Source of the DNA: Bolinopsis microptera
Taxonomy: Eukaryota; Ctenophora; Tentaculata; Lobata; Bolinopsidae
NCBI RefSeq assembly: GCF_026151205.1
Contig: NC_087082.1
Location: 18,073,401-18,137,400, forward strand
Direction of reading: 5' to 3'
Length of the DNA: 64,000 nucleotides
Of the stretch, positions 54,501 to 64,000 are shown in pieces. Position numbers and translations under genes: made by a program. Position 1 is the first letter of the stretch, and each line of letters opens with the position of its first letter. The notes beneath the pieces are model-generated. The model was not told the origin of the DNA. It did no database searches and saw only the letters and a list, made by a program, of their open reading frames with translations.

Positions 54501-57500
54501 GTCTTCTCACAACTTTATTCAGATTATCTAAGTGCTCTTTATCGTTCTTTCCTGATATTAAAATGTCGTCTATCCTACAGCAAACCATAGGTATACCCCG
54601 TAGTACATTGTCCATCAGATTCTGAAAGATTGCTGCGCTGCTATTTATTCCATACGGTAAGCGCGTCCACACATACTGTCCCATATGCGTATTCATTGTC
54701 GTGATGAGTTGATCTTCTGTTGATAGCTCCACGTTATTGTACGCTTGTTTTATGTCTATGACTGAGAACTTTTCTCCTCCCGAAACGCTTGCAAAACATT
54801 CTTCTGTAGTTGGTAACGGGTGATGTTTCATTTCCAATAGTTTGTTGACTGCTTTAAAGTCTCCACATATTCTCACACCGTCTCCTTTTTTCACTGGCAT
54901 AACTGGAGTTCCCCATGGGCTCTCTTTGACTTTCTTCAAAATTCCTTGTTTCACCATGTTGTCTAACTCCTTTTCCAGTAAGTCTTTAATAGCAAAAGGT
55001 ACTGCTCTTGATTTCTGCGTGACAGGTCTGCTTCCCTCCTTCAATTGGAGTTGCACTTTATAGTTCTTTACCAGACCTAACTCATCTTTGAAGATGTCAC
55101 TAGACATTATCTCTTGTACTGTCCGTATCTTTGTTGGTGTTCCAGGATCTGTTTCATCGTCCACACTAACAAAATTTCTCAACTGATGTGTTCCAGGAGC
55201 AGTCTCTTCGTCCTCACATCGTTGTCCAGTTTTAAACTTTCTCTTGGCGGTATCTGTCACTGGTTCTGATTCCATAACTCCCAACACGTTCACTGTTCGT
55301 ACTCCTTCTTGAGTCCCAGGAAATTCTCCTTCGTGTGCGCTACAGTTTCCATCAGTTCTCTCCAGTTCAACCTCTTTTGTTGGTCTCTGTCCAACTTCTG
55401 CTGTTTGGCCCTGTGTTCTCGTTACTAACTTTTCTAACCAGTTTTCACCACAAAACTCTGTAATCCAAGAGCGTCCAAACAGTGCTGGAAAGTGATTATC
55501 CACCACATACAGTTCCAACCCTTTCACAATCTGGTTGTTTATCGCCACTTCCACAACTGCTTTACCGCATACCTGCTGGTATTGACCATTCGCCACACGC
55601 AGTTGTTTATCACTACTTTTCAACTTAAACTCCACACCAGCTTTCTTCAGCATCTCTCTACTGCACACAGATACACTTGATCCACTGTCAAACTCCATCA
55701 GACACTCTCGGCGATTGATCCAAACCTTGATCAGGGGTCTAGAATCACGCAAAAAGTTCACGTTATCGAAGTAAACAGTGTTATCATGCAAAAACCTGTT
55801 ATCATGCAAAATAATGTTATTGTCATGCAAATCAACATGCGAATCATCATGCAAATTACTACCATACAGAACACTATTATCATCATCCTGAATTTTAGAA
55901 TCATCAATACTTGTCAGGTTGTTGCCCAAATTTGAAGATTTTTGAAACAAAACATTTAACTGGTCATCTAAACTTACGGATTTCTCCGACAATTCACAAT
56001 AGTAAATATTTCGACTCACAAACTGTTCTGTGTCCTGGTTTGAATCGCTGTTTGAATCGCTGTTGTTGCAGTCTGTTGATACATGATGTGTAGATTTACC
56101 ACTCTGTTTCCAGGACTTGCGTTTCGTCTTCTTACGGCAGTCCTTAGCAGTATGATACAATTCACCACAGTTGAAACATTTAGTATAGCAGTCCTTGGTT
56201 GCATGCGATTTGAGTTTGCATTTATTGCATCTTGTCTCCTGATTGGAACTTCCCTGTGAAGATTTCCCTTGAGACTTCTTGCTGATCTGTACCTTATGTA
56301 CAGTTTGCTGGGAGTTTTTAATCATTGCAGCCTCTGATTTAGATCTGTCCATTGCCACCACTTTTCTATACGCTCTCTCTAGTGTCAGTTGTTCGAAATC
56401 CTCCTCCAATAGCAACTCCTGTGCTTCTGAGTTAACAATTCCCATTATAAATTGATCTAACATTGAACTGCCGAAGTCTGTAAACTTGCATTTGACTGCC
56501 AGTTTTTTTAACCTCGCAACAAAGTCTGCTGTTTTCTCCGACTGCTTTTGGTGGCATTTGTAGAATCTGAATCGCTCTGCCAAAACAGTCGGTTTCGGGA
56601 CCATGTGATTTATGAGAATTGTCTTCATCTCGAAATATGTAAGTTCGTTGACGTCATTTGGAGATGCTAAAGACGTAAGTAGGGAAAAGATTTCTGGATC
56701 AATGCTCGTTAAGAAGTGAGGTTTGATCGTTTGACATAGCTGATTATATTCCGCTAACAGTTGTGCATGCGCGGTTCGTTGCGCTTCATTCGGATTCTCT
56801 ACTAACGGTTCCGGTTCAACCGGATAGGATTTTTGGGACTTGAGAAACCATGTGTACTGCTCGAACCAGTCTTCCGGCGCGCTGACTGTAGCGGTCAGAG
56901 GATAGGGGTAGGATTTTGTCATACTCGTCGCCAATTGTAATAGCTCGCTTAGCTTGAACAATGGATACACATAGCTGTTACTCTAATCAGAGGCTGAAGA
57001 TAATATCATTAATAATACATAACATAAATAATACATAACACAAACCTTTATAGTGAAGGAATACACTCAATGGCTTTATGTCTCCAAGGACTGACATTGT
57101 AAAGAATGCAGTCGACCTTTCAAAAACGGCCTTTACTTTTGAAATTGTTGCTTGAGCTGACTTGATGCATATCATGTCACATGTTTGCTGTTGACCCGAA
57201 AGGAAAATAACTGCTCTGTAGTCTGGAAAAATAAAAATAAAATTGACAAATTCAAATATAAAAACTGATCTTTTAATTTAAGTTTGCATTCTGGGTTAAA
57301 ACTTTATTAGCTTATAAAGATATTTTATTTAATGTTCGATATAATCAAATAGGTTAAGTGCCTGTGTGCTGTGTAGATACAACGTACATAGTAAACAATA
57401 AAATGATACTAATTTAATTATACCTAACATCCTAAAATTAAATTATTGAAGAACCTATCGCCAATCGCATTTATATACCTGTAACATCGTTAGAAGTCAA

Positions 57501-60500
57501 TCTCTGAATGAAGAGTTTGGTAGACATCACACCTTTATCATCGATTGGAGAGATAAGTGTACGGTACTGCCACTGGTGATCCGATGGAAGACTTTCCCAA
57601 TTTATTGACCCTCCATCTAGTAGTAATTATTAAAGTTTTTCAGTTTTGATCATTCAAAAAGTATTATCATTCAAAAATTACTAACATATAACTACGAACA
57701 TAATTACTAATGTTGACTTAGATAACGCTTACTTACTTCTTTTCTGCCATGTGATCCTGACGTCAGATAAGTCTCTGGCAGTGAAATAAGTTGTCAAAAT
57801 AGCTGGTCGTCCCACCGTTGCCAAAACTGGTGTTATGACAACTGCTTCACCTAAACGATAAGAAAGTTTGCAAATGATATCTCAGAAAAAAGACATCTAT
57901 AAGTATTACTCGAATCCTTTATATTGTATCAATAATAGTATTCATAATATCATTAATAATGCAAATCAATATATTATTTAGTTCGTTATCCGAATCTTTC
58001 GTTGATTATGGAACACAATATTGCCGTAAGAATGCAGGGAAATAATCGGAGACCGAGTGTGAAAGTGTAGAAAATTAAATTTTTGATGGAAATATCGAGT
58101 GGTAATCATTTTTAGGACGTTGTGTCATTTTCCAAAACATTAGGTAAAAAAGTTCAAAATAATGTAGTGTTGTAGGAACACGGAAATACTTGCCGAGTAA
58201 CGAGAATTTCACTGTAACTGTAAGAGATTCTTGGACTGAATTCTGGATCCGAACGGAGTAATCACAAGTACCATGTTGTGAAACTAAATCATCTTTTGAG
58301 CCTGCTTCCATCATAGAATCAGAACTGAAAATAATTGAATCAATGATTTGATCACCCCTCCTACCCTCCTCCCCCTTCCCTATAAGATAATCAGGGAGGA
58401 ATAATGCATCACATTAACCCCTACTTCATCAGCCCTAAATCTACTTACGTTAATTGTGTCCGTAAAAACGAAAGTAGGATGGAAGCTATTTTGTTTACTG
58501 ACAAATAATTTTAATCTTAACTTTTACTTTCTAAAGATGTTCTAACCTGCGAATGTGATAAACTTCGGTGAAGATTACCCCATCGGCTGAGATTTTTGAA
58601 TCTGTCGATTTACTAACAGAGTTGACCTGAGATATCGATAGTTAGAATTCAGTGTTATGTCTAGAACCTACGATCTTCACGAATGGTAGAACAAATGAAG
58701 CATGCCAGAAAATTTGTTTGAAATAATCAATTCTCACTCACAAGATCAAGAGTGCAATCCAAATTCCTTGACAGCGGTGCTGAAGGTGCATGAGTTATGA
58801 AAGTCACCAAAGCTCCTGTATCTGGAGTCAGGACTATTAAATCGAGGTCACTGTCTATCCTTATTTCGTTCAGATGACTCATTGGTGTATCAACGATTTG
58901 TCCTGGGTTCAAGAGTTTTTTTAGTTAACAAAACTTTGAGGTTCTGCGTAGAGGTCATAAATCTTTAACTGACATGTTTCCACTTTAAAATGCTTTTATT
59001 TTTAATGAACTAATTTTAAAGGAAGCCTGTCTGAGAATTTCTTTCTTTACCTGAGCTGTACTGGGCCCGACAATAAAGATTTCCAACAGCTGCTGTGGAG
59101 TGAGCAACTATGATTTTCCACTGGACCGTTGTAGTGCCATAAACTTTCTCCTTCATTTTGAAGATGATAACATCATGGTGCTTATTATAGGTAAAACCTT
59201 TATCGTTTACAAACTTGCTATCCAACTTCCACCTTCGTGTTTTGACATTTTTAGTAAACATCGTATTATGATTTACCAGGACATTTAATTTGGATAGAAG
59301 TGAAATATAGATATATCTATCATGAAATTCTGGTAACCAGCATGAAAACAAGCCACAATGTTTGGTCCATAATTTGTAAATGAGATTATTATGACTCACA
59401 AAATATTTTCCAATTAACTCTTCAGGCTGTCTAAGGCCTAAGCTCATAGCATAAACTTACCGCAAATTATTCAAAATAGAATTAGTCATGTTAAATGGTA
59501 CGGAACAGGTGACTTCTGATTCAGTCCCTGAAATGCCCCACACAGAATTGGGATATTGAGTCCCACTGACATTCACTCCAATCAAAATCACTTGGTTGCT
59601 CTGTAGAATTCGCTCTGCGATATGTCAGTGTTATTCACGGATATGTAAACAAATGAAAATCTCTATTTTCAGTGAAATAATGTTTATACCATATAATTGC
59701 TGCACTCTGCAAAAACAGAATAGTATATAATAGACAAAATTAAGCTTACTGCTCGATGTTTCTGTGTAAAAGGATCTCCAGGCCCCAGCTGTAGAGTTGC
59801 TTACAATGATGCTGATTACGGAGGTCTTTGGGGAGTTGATAATATCCCTATGAGGAAAACATTTGAACAATGTTTGTAGTTAAATTCAAATCGGTTTATT
59901 TGTTAATTGATAGATATGGGTTAACAACTATTTCAGTACAGCAAAACCCGCGGTAAAATAAAAATACCTGCAAGTTTTCGTCAAACACAGAGAGTCATTG
60001 TGCTTCCACCAAAAGTGTCCTTCAGCAAACGAGGAGAAGAAATAAGAAGATTTCAGGTTGACTGTTGCTCCGTTGAAAGCTCTTATCTCTTGTTCTGGTG
60101 TCAGCGCTAAACCTGTTGGTGGATGCTATTACATATATTGAAACTCATGAGATGTTCACACAATGTGCACTACCTAGTCGGTTTTAAAATGTACGGTCAC
60201 AATAAAAAGTAAACACGCTCACGAACAAAGAGTGCATAAATTTGATCATGCAAATTCATAGCTCACAATTTAAACCGTTCAGATAATTTTCAATAAAATA
60301 TCCTTTATACTCTTACTTGTCAAATAAATCATTTTTGAAATCGATAGTGAATTCAACCGACTTATTTAAATCATTCTACGCCTCGACTGAAACTAATAAC
60401 AAAAAAAGGATGCAAAGTCTCTTTGATTTGTAAGCTTGTTTCGAAATTAGGATGAAATATTATAATCTGTTGATTTAGATTACCATCGGTTTCTATTTCA

Positions 60501-63500
60501 ACTTCCGAGTAAAAGTTATACTCTTGACCATGGGCGAAGACTATGCAAGTGTAAGAAGCAACTTCGTTGGGAGGGTCTAATCGTAAAATTGTTGTTGTTG
60601 TACTATTTTGTAAGGTTTCTTTTCTTGTCTCTGCAAAAAAAGTTAAAATGTTATATACGATATAATATTGATATCAATATTTACATAAGGGGGCACCAAG
60701 CTCAAAGTAGTGTTTCATAGAGTTACACAAAAACTTGGAATTTAACCTTCAAATATAGTATGTTGGTGTGACCAAGCAACTATCAATGTGTCGGTAGGAA
60801 AGATCACAGTGCACTTCAATACTGCTGGGTCTCCTGTTCTAACAAAATCATCTGTTGTACTGAAATAAGAAGTTGAATTCAATGGAAATTTAGGAAAATT
60901 TGAGTAGTTCAAAATGTAATACAACGATATGAATATGATTGGTTGAATGGAGATTTCGGTTTAAGAAGGTATTATTTAATTCTACGAATTCTTTTATTTG
61001 CGCAATATCAAATAAGATTTTTGAACTACATTATTAAACGTACCGAACTGTGAAGGTTTTGAGAGCCACCAAGGTATCATCATATTGATTTTTTTCTCCT
61101 ACTGAAATCCTACATGTGAATAGTTTATCGCCTAACAAAGTCACATCAGCTAAAAGGATCATAGTCGACTCCTTCATCCCATCCATTAGTGCTCCATCAC
61201 TGATAAATTGAAGGAGTCAGTAATCCAACAACATCTACAGTTTGCAACAAGTTATAAAATAGCAATACATCATATATTTGTATTAGGATCTCAAATCTTC
61301 TATCATTTCAGTAATCGGTATATTTCAGTGATATAAAAGATTACCTGACAGTCAAGTCAGAAATGTCTGAATCATGAGAGAAAAGTGTTCCTTTATTGTC
61401 CACCCACTGAATATGTATCAAATTGGTAGCTACTCCTTTTATTGAACAAGTCAACGTTGATGCAGTACCTGCTAGCACGTCATAGCTTTTCACCATTATC
61501 TCTGAAATTAGTACATCCAAAATATATAAAAATTTGCAGTTATTTAAAATACTACAATTTATGATTTATAATCCACGATGAATTTTTGCTGCAAGATTCC
61601 AATTCGTCCTTAAATCAATAACTGTATTGCAAAATGAGTAATGACACTGTTTGGCATTTCTTACACACAGTAAGCACACTCACAAATATGGCAGTGAGTA
61701 TCCCAGCTGCATATAATGCAGTGTACTAATTATAGCAGCAGATATGAGATAACAACACGATTGCTTACTGATAGGCGTGCAAGAAATTCCTGAGCTGAAT
61801 AGGGCCGGTAGCTCAATTGGTAGAGCACCAGGCATGTTACTCGGAGGTTGGCGGATCATACCCGCCCCGGCACTATATGCCGGCCCATGATTTTCCGAAT
61901 CGCTTACCAGTGGAAATCTAGTCAATTCAAATATCTGCTTGCTTGGTACTCATGGTCGATACAATCACAGCCCAACCAACTACTTGATCAGACCGATTCA
62001 CCTTCATGTGCATACTTCATCTGGGAGCCGTCAGTTGAGCTTGCTCTCTGACTCGTGGGTTAAAAACATCGTGTACAGTAGTTCGTGAGTAGTACAGTAC
62101 TTCACAACGATAACCCGCCTCCCCAACCAAATCTCTTAAATTAAGAACATACCATAAACGTTTAGAGTGACGGTGGTATCCGAGTGGCTGGAATTAGGTA
62201 AAGAACCGGAAGTTACTCTACAAGTGTAGGCAGTATCTTCGTTGACAAGAGTTCCGTCTACAGCAAGAGTTGATGTCTGTGTCCCTGCAGAGTAACTTCC
62301 TTGGACAGGGGTGAACTTTTCACCTGGAACTGGTCCCGTACTAGTTCGCCAGGTTACTGTTGCTGCGTCAATAATTCCAGTGATAACACAGGATATCGAT
62401 GTGCTAGAACCTTTCTTTACTTCTTTGTTAACTGGTTCAACGTCTGAAGTAAGTATTGGTAAATGTATGTATATTTAATACAGATTGTGCAATTTATAAC
62501 TTTATAACGCTCGCATGATATAAATATGGTTTTGTTCTGATAATGACATAAATTGAAATTGGTTGTAAGTTCGAAAATCGTTTGGAAACAAAAAATGTAA
62601 CGGGTGATATTCGAAAAATATTTGTTCCGAATATTAGACCGTCGACGAGTCCTACTCAGCGCGCGTTTTGGTAGGTTATAAACCTACTAAAAAATAAATC
62701 TGCATCGCAAAATAAATTCAGTTGGAGATTAAAGAACATACCATAAACGTTAAGATTGACGGTGGTATCTGAGTGGCTGGAATCAGGTAAAGAACCGGAA
62801 GTTATTCTGCAAGTGTAGGCAGTATCTTCATTGACAAGGGTCCCGTCTACAGCAAGAGTTGATGTCTGTGTCCCTCCGGAGAAGCTTCCTTGGACAGGGG
62901 TGAACTTTTCAGCTGGAACTGGTCCTGTACTTGTTCGCCAGGTTACTGTTGCTGTTTCAGTTATTCCGATGATAACACAGGATATCAATGTGCCAGAACC
63001 TTTCTTTACTTCTTTGTTAACTGGTTCAACGTCTGAAGTAAGTATTGGTAAATGTATATTTACAAATTTATAACTCTCGCATAATATAAATATGTTTTTG
63101 TTCTGATAATGACATCAATTGAAAATTTGTTGTAAGACAAAAAATCGTATGGATACAAAAATTTGCCTTGCAAAATAACTTCACTTTCAGTTATGGAGGT
63201 TAAAGAACATACCATAAACGTTTAGATTGACAATGGTATCAGAGAAGTTGGAATCAGGTAAAGATCCGGAAGTGACTCTGCAAGTGTAGGCAGTATCTTC
63301 GTTGACAAACGTTCCGTCTACAGCAAGAGTTGATGTCTGTGTCCCTGCAGAGTTACTTCCTTGGATAGGGACGAACTTTTCAACTGGAACTGGTCCTGTA
63401 CTAGTTCGCCAGGTCACTGCTGCTGTTTCTGTTATGCCAGTGATGATACAAGAAATCGTTGCGTAAGAGCCTTTCTTCACTTCTGTGTTAACTGATTCAA

Positions 63501-63979
63501 CATCTGAAGTGAGTTTAGATACGTTTACAAATTCTACAAATTCTAAAAATTCTACAATTTATATACAACGGGTTATCAAATAAATTCCTTTTACTGATGT
63601 GAATTAAAATATGGAGGAAGGATAGAAATTCGTTCATGAATCGAAAGATGGATTGCAAAATTACTGCATTAGCGTTTAAAGAACATACCATAAACGTTCA
63701 GATTGACAGTGGTATCAGAGAAGTTGGAATCAGGTAAAGATCCGGAAGTGACTCTGCAAGTGTAGGCAGTATCTTCGTTGACGAGAGTTCCGTCTACAGC
63801 AAGAGTTGATGTCTGTGTCCCTGCAGAGTTACTTCCTTGGACAGGAGTGAGCTTTTCAGCTGGAACTGGTCCTGTACTAGTTCGCCAGGTCACTGTTGCT
63901 GTTTCTGTTATGCCAGTGATGATACACGAAATCGTTGCGTAAGAGCCTTTCTTCACTTCTGTGTTAACTGATTCAACGT
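50810..63979 (-). CDS. Large multi-immunoglobulin-domain protein, 3' part of gene (21 exons)
   Basis: A minus-strand gene running off the window. Exons, 5' to 3': 63979-63689, 63503-63213, 63032-62742, 62443-62153, 61501-61345, 61199-61044, 60859-60747, 60630-60484, 60112-59968, 59847-59750, 59614-59461, 59232-59051, 58902-58742, 58626-58547, 58324-58190, 57850-57737, 57616-57479, 57222-57046, 51539-51422, 51244-51139, 50983-50810 (stop). About 1,170 residues lie in the window. Boundaries are GT-AG and phases agree at every junction except 58190/57850, where a donor a few bases further on (phase 1) may be used. No transmembrane segment appears, and the protein ends LRVIEQIYP, so it looks secreted unless anchored at the missing N-terminal side. 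The family is not recognised beyond Ig-like domains. Confidence 0.8.
51822..51926 (-). repeat. 3' LTR
   Basis: Identical to the 5' LTR over all 105 bases. Confidence 0.93.
51927..51938 (-). other. Polypurine tract
   Basis: GCGAAGGGAAGG on the minus strand lies directly before the 3' LTR, where plus-strand DNA synthesis is primed. Confidence 0.75.
52321..56922 (-). CDS. Gag-Pol polyprotein of the Ty3-type element
   Basis: 1,533 residues in one frame from the ATG at 56922; the open frame reaches back into the LTR but has no earlier ATG. In order: a Gag region (about 1-220); two CCHC zinc knuckles (CNKCKLKSHATKDC and CFNCGELYHTAKDC); an aspartic protease (MEFDSGSSVSVC); a reverse transcriptase with RLPYGINSSAAIFQ and CRIDDILISG, where IDD replaces the usual YxDD; RNase H (LKLDTDASSVGLGAVL); an integrase zinc finger (HLTHVGMTGM ... 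CASCQKH); the integrase core with D, D and E in VDFAGEF, VSDNGPQF and SNGSCERFVQ; and a basic tail. No frameshift separates gag from pol. It appears functional. Confidence 0.95.
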   Translation of the reverse strand: MTKSYPYPLTATVSAPEDWFEQYTWFLKSQKSYPVEPEPLVENPNEAQRTAHAQLLAEYNQLCQTIKPHFLTSIDPEIFSLLTSLASPNDVNELTYFEMKTILINHMVPKPTVLAERFRFYKCHQKQSEKTADFVARLKKLAVKCKFTDFGSSMLDQFIMGIVNSEAQELLLEEDFEQLTLERAYRKVVAMDRSKSEAAMIKNSQQTVHKVQISKKSQGKSSQGSSNQETRCNKCKLKSHATKDCYTKCFNCGELYHTAKDCRKKTKRKSWKQSGKSTHHVSTDCNNSDSNSDSNQDTEQFVSRNIYYCELSEKSVSLDDQLNVLFQKSSNLGNNLTSIDDSKIQDDDNSVLYGSNLHDDSHVDLHDNNIILHDNRFLHDNTVYFDNVNFLRDSRPLIKVWINRRECLMEFDSGSSVSVCSREMLKKAGVEFKLKSSDKQLRVANGQYQQVCGKAVVEVAINNQIVKGLELYVVDNHFPALFGRSWITEFCGENWLEKLVTRTQGQTAEVGQRPTKEVELERTDGNCSAHEGEFPGTQEGVRTVNVLGVMESEPVTDTAKRKFKTGQRCEDEETAPGTHQLRNFVSVDDETDPGTPTKIRTVQEIMSSDIFKDELGLVKNYKVQLQLKEGSRPVTQKSRAVPFAIKDLLEKELDNMVKQGILKKVKESPWGTPVMPVKKGDGVRICGDFKAVNKLLEMKHHPLPTTEECFASVSGGEKFSVIDIKQAYNNVELSTEDQLITTMNTHMGQYVWTRLPYGINSSAAIFQNLMDNVLRGIPMVCCRIDDILISGKNDKEHLDNLNKVVRRLEANGFRCRLNKSKLMHEEVIYLGHKVNKHGMSPVNSKIDDLLKVQAPENVKNLVAFLGAVGYYRKYLPDLSTIIAPLDELRKTEVEWRWTKTEQKAFEELKKLLCSDRVLTFYNPLKRLKLDTDASSVGLGAVLSHIDDDGTNERPVEFISRTLSNAEKKYSQIDKEALGIVWAIKRFHMYLYGRHFELVTDHQPLVHIFGPKRGIPEMTANRLSRYALLLQNYDYNIVYRNTKEHANADVMSRFPKKVIHVDEPNECEEAFSLTMEDALIDAKEVARETSKDIILSKIAMYIVDGWPEKIDKDHKEMKAMYDRKNQLTTEKRCITWGNRVIIPHKLRAEVLKMLHLTHVGMTGMKSLARSYVWWPGIDQDIEILVKACASCQKHGKKLPKVIDHPWVKSTRPWQRVHVDFAGEFQNNYWLLMYDTYSKWPEVIKMSHNTTAPATIKAMRRVFSRTGVPWVLVSDNGPQFISEEFKNFLKKNQIRHVLCPSYSPRSNGSCERFVQSFKSAMKKMYEKSKDLDLNLANFLMAYRNTPHSVTKQPPAVMMYGRTLRSKLHHLRPSDQMEAERLNVDNEQKVVDSRRNERVFEEKQTVWVRPDTRKEYEPATIEKRHGESLWYDVNYKGRIIKKHVEAMKKRLVPVIELQKQQIEIPERNTEPRNIEQPVITVGQQPGPSREGSPVVTSNQPTQPNTQISSQEPVRRSGRLSSKPKIRYNANTGFVNP
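56924..56933 (-). other. Primer-binding site core
   Basis: TGGCGACGAG lies two bases after the 5' LTR. It is complementary to the 3' end of animal tRNA-Ser(GCU) (ending CTCGTCG plus CCA). The gag ATG follows one base later, so the full PBS overlaps the coding region. Confidence 0.65.
56936..57040 (-). repeat. 5' LTR
   Basis: 105 bp, beginning TGTTATGTATTATTTATG on the minus strand and ending GAGCTATTACA. It must contain promoter, R and polyadenylation functions in this short length. Confidence 0.93.
57046..61501 (-). CDS. Ig-like domains split over pairs of exons
   Basis: Fourteen exons from 61501 to 57046. Several pairs split an Ig domain between the Trp and the second Cys: GTASTLTCSIKG ... 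IQWVDN (61345-61501) with GDKLFTCRISVG (61044-61199); PAVLKCTVIF ... VAWSHQ (60747-60859) with VASYTCIVFA (60484-60630); FWWKHN (59968-60112) with 59750-59847; SEVTCSVPF (59461-59614) with GNLYCRAQY (59051-59232). The following exons are more diverged, for example 57737-57850 with VRITWQKR. One exon, 58547-58626, is only 80 nt and was placed because it alone restores the phase between its neighbours (0 to 2). The split structure differs from the single-exon units upstream, so the two sets have different origins. Confidence 0.78.
61801..61872 (+). mobile_element. tRNA-derived SINE head (or degenerate tRNA)
   Basis: A tRNA-like cloverleaf: acceptor GGGCCGG pairs with CCGGCAC (6 of 7), D arm GCTC/GAGC around AATTGGTA, anticodon stem CCAGG/CTCGG, T arm GGCGG/CCGCC. 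The A box TAGCTCAATTGG is good and the B-box region is degenerate (GGATCATACC). The anticodon position reads TGT, but U33 is A and the T loop lacks TTC, so it is not a working tRNA. Sequence after it (to about 62,110) may be the SINE body. It lies in the intron between Ig exons 61501 and 62153. Confidence 0.6.
62153..63979 (-). CDS. Four tandem single-exon Ig domains (291 nt each, phase 1-1)
   Basis: Exons 62153-62443, 62742-63032, 63213-63503 and 63689-63979 are each exactly 291 nt and start and end in phase 1, so any number can be gained or lost without a frameshift. Each encodes one Ig domain: ISCIITGITET with the first Cys, VTWRTSTGPVP with the core Trp, TSTLAVDGTLVNEDTAYTCR with the DxAYxC motif, and VNLNVYG as the G strand. 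The copies are very similar in DNA and differ at scattered codons, and some intron borders are shared, which points to recent tandem duplication or gene conversion. More copies may lie beyond 64,000. Confidence 0.88.
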
Positions 63980-64000
63980 CTGAAATGAGTTTTGGGACAT

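Larger units (their letters stand above)
51822..57040 (-). mobile_element. Intact Ty3/Mag-like LTR retrotransposon with 105-bp LTRs
   Basis: Two direct repeats, 51822-51926 and 56936-57040, are identical over 105 bp, start TG and end CA, and are flanked by the 5-bp target duplication CAAAC (51817-51821 and 57041-57045). The element is on the minus strand. It has a PBS, one gag-pol frame and a polypurine tract. Identical LTRs and an open frame mean a very recent insertion. Such short LTRs and a tRNA-Ser-type PBS are known from the Mag lineage of Ty3 elements. Confidence 0.95.

Noticed and set aside
56923-56970. Gag start inside the LTR
   Set aside because: The codon is GTG; the first ATG is at 56922, after the LTR and PBS.
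61801-61872. Functional tRNA-Thr gene
   Set aside because: U33 is replaced by A, the T loop lacks TTC and the B box is degenerate.

Overview
The window is nuclear DNA of an invertebrate animal. The evidence is AT-rich sequence, genes split by GT-AG introns, an animal-type formin, a secreted papain-family protease, a secreted F5/8C-type lectin, a large immunoglobulin-domain gene, and LINE, Ty3 and MITE-type elements. A cnidarian or another early-branching or marine invertebrate would fit, but the sequence alone does not settle this.

Layout. 1-9.4 kb is gene-poor. It holds a foldback repeat (about 1.2-1.9 kb), decayed retroelement pieces (2.0-4.1 kb), an E-box cluster (5.9 kb) and a TA-flanked MITE (6.9-7.8 kb). 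9.54-9.74 kb is an orphan first coding exon, followed by 64-bp tandem repeats. 10.8-11.5 kb carries inverted repeats and a compact three-hairpin structure. 12.46-13.56 kb (minus) is a single-exon cathepsin L-like protease with its TATA box. 16.78-16.92 kb is a repeated GTCACGTGAC (CLEAR/E-box) array about 0.5 kb upstream of the formin start.

17.4-41.8 kb (plus) is one gene that I assembled by hand from 29 exons. It reads as short N-terminal exons, a PH-like module plus a PH domain, a helical segment, a long linker rich in IYxxP tyrosine motifs, polyproline FH1-like exons, and a full FH2 domain. This is the architecture of the pleckstrin-homology-domain-containing formins of invertebrates. Its introns hold several short-period minisatellites, a 1.36-kb near-perfect palindrome (23.65-25.01 kb), a MITE made of ATATACCA hairpins (35.9-36.5 kb), and a complete antisense three-exon lectin gene (19.6-20.5 kb). 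A 39-bp minisatellite starts in frame with the last FH2 exon.

42-49.2 kb holds an apparently intact two-ORF LINE (ORF1 with coiled coil and a degenerate SGNH domain; ORF2 with endonuclease and reverse transcriptase), the two ORFs overlapping at ATGAATAG. 50.8 kb to the window end (minus) is a multi-domain immunoglobulin gene, for which I resolved 21 exons. Its N-terminal side lies beyond the window. The four most upstream exons are tandem 291-nt, phase 1-1 Ig units; the others are mostly split Ig domains. An intact Ty3/Mag-like LTR retrotransposon with identical 105-bp LTRs sits in one intron, with its 5-bp target duplication directly on the splice donor.

The genes do not form an operon or an obvious pathway. 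The formin is cytoskeletal, while the protease, lectin and Ig protein look secreted and could serve digestion, defence or recognition. Splice junctions were inferred from GT/AG signals and reading-phase continuity, not from transcripts.
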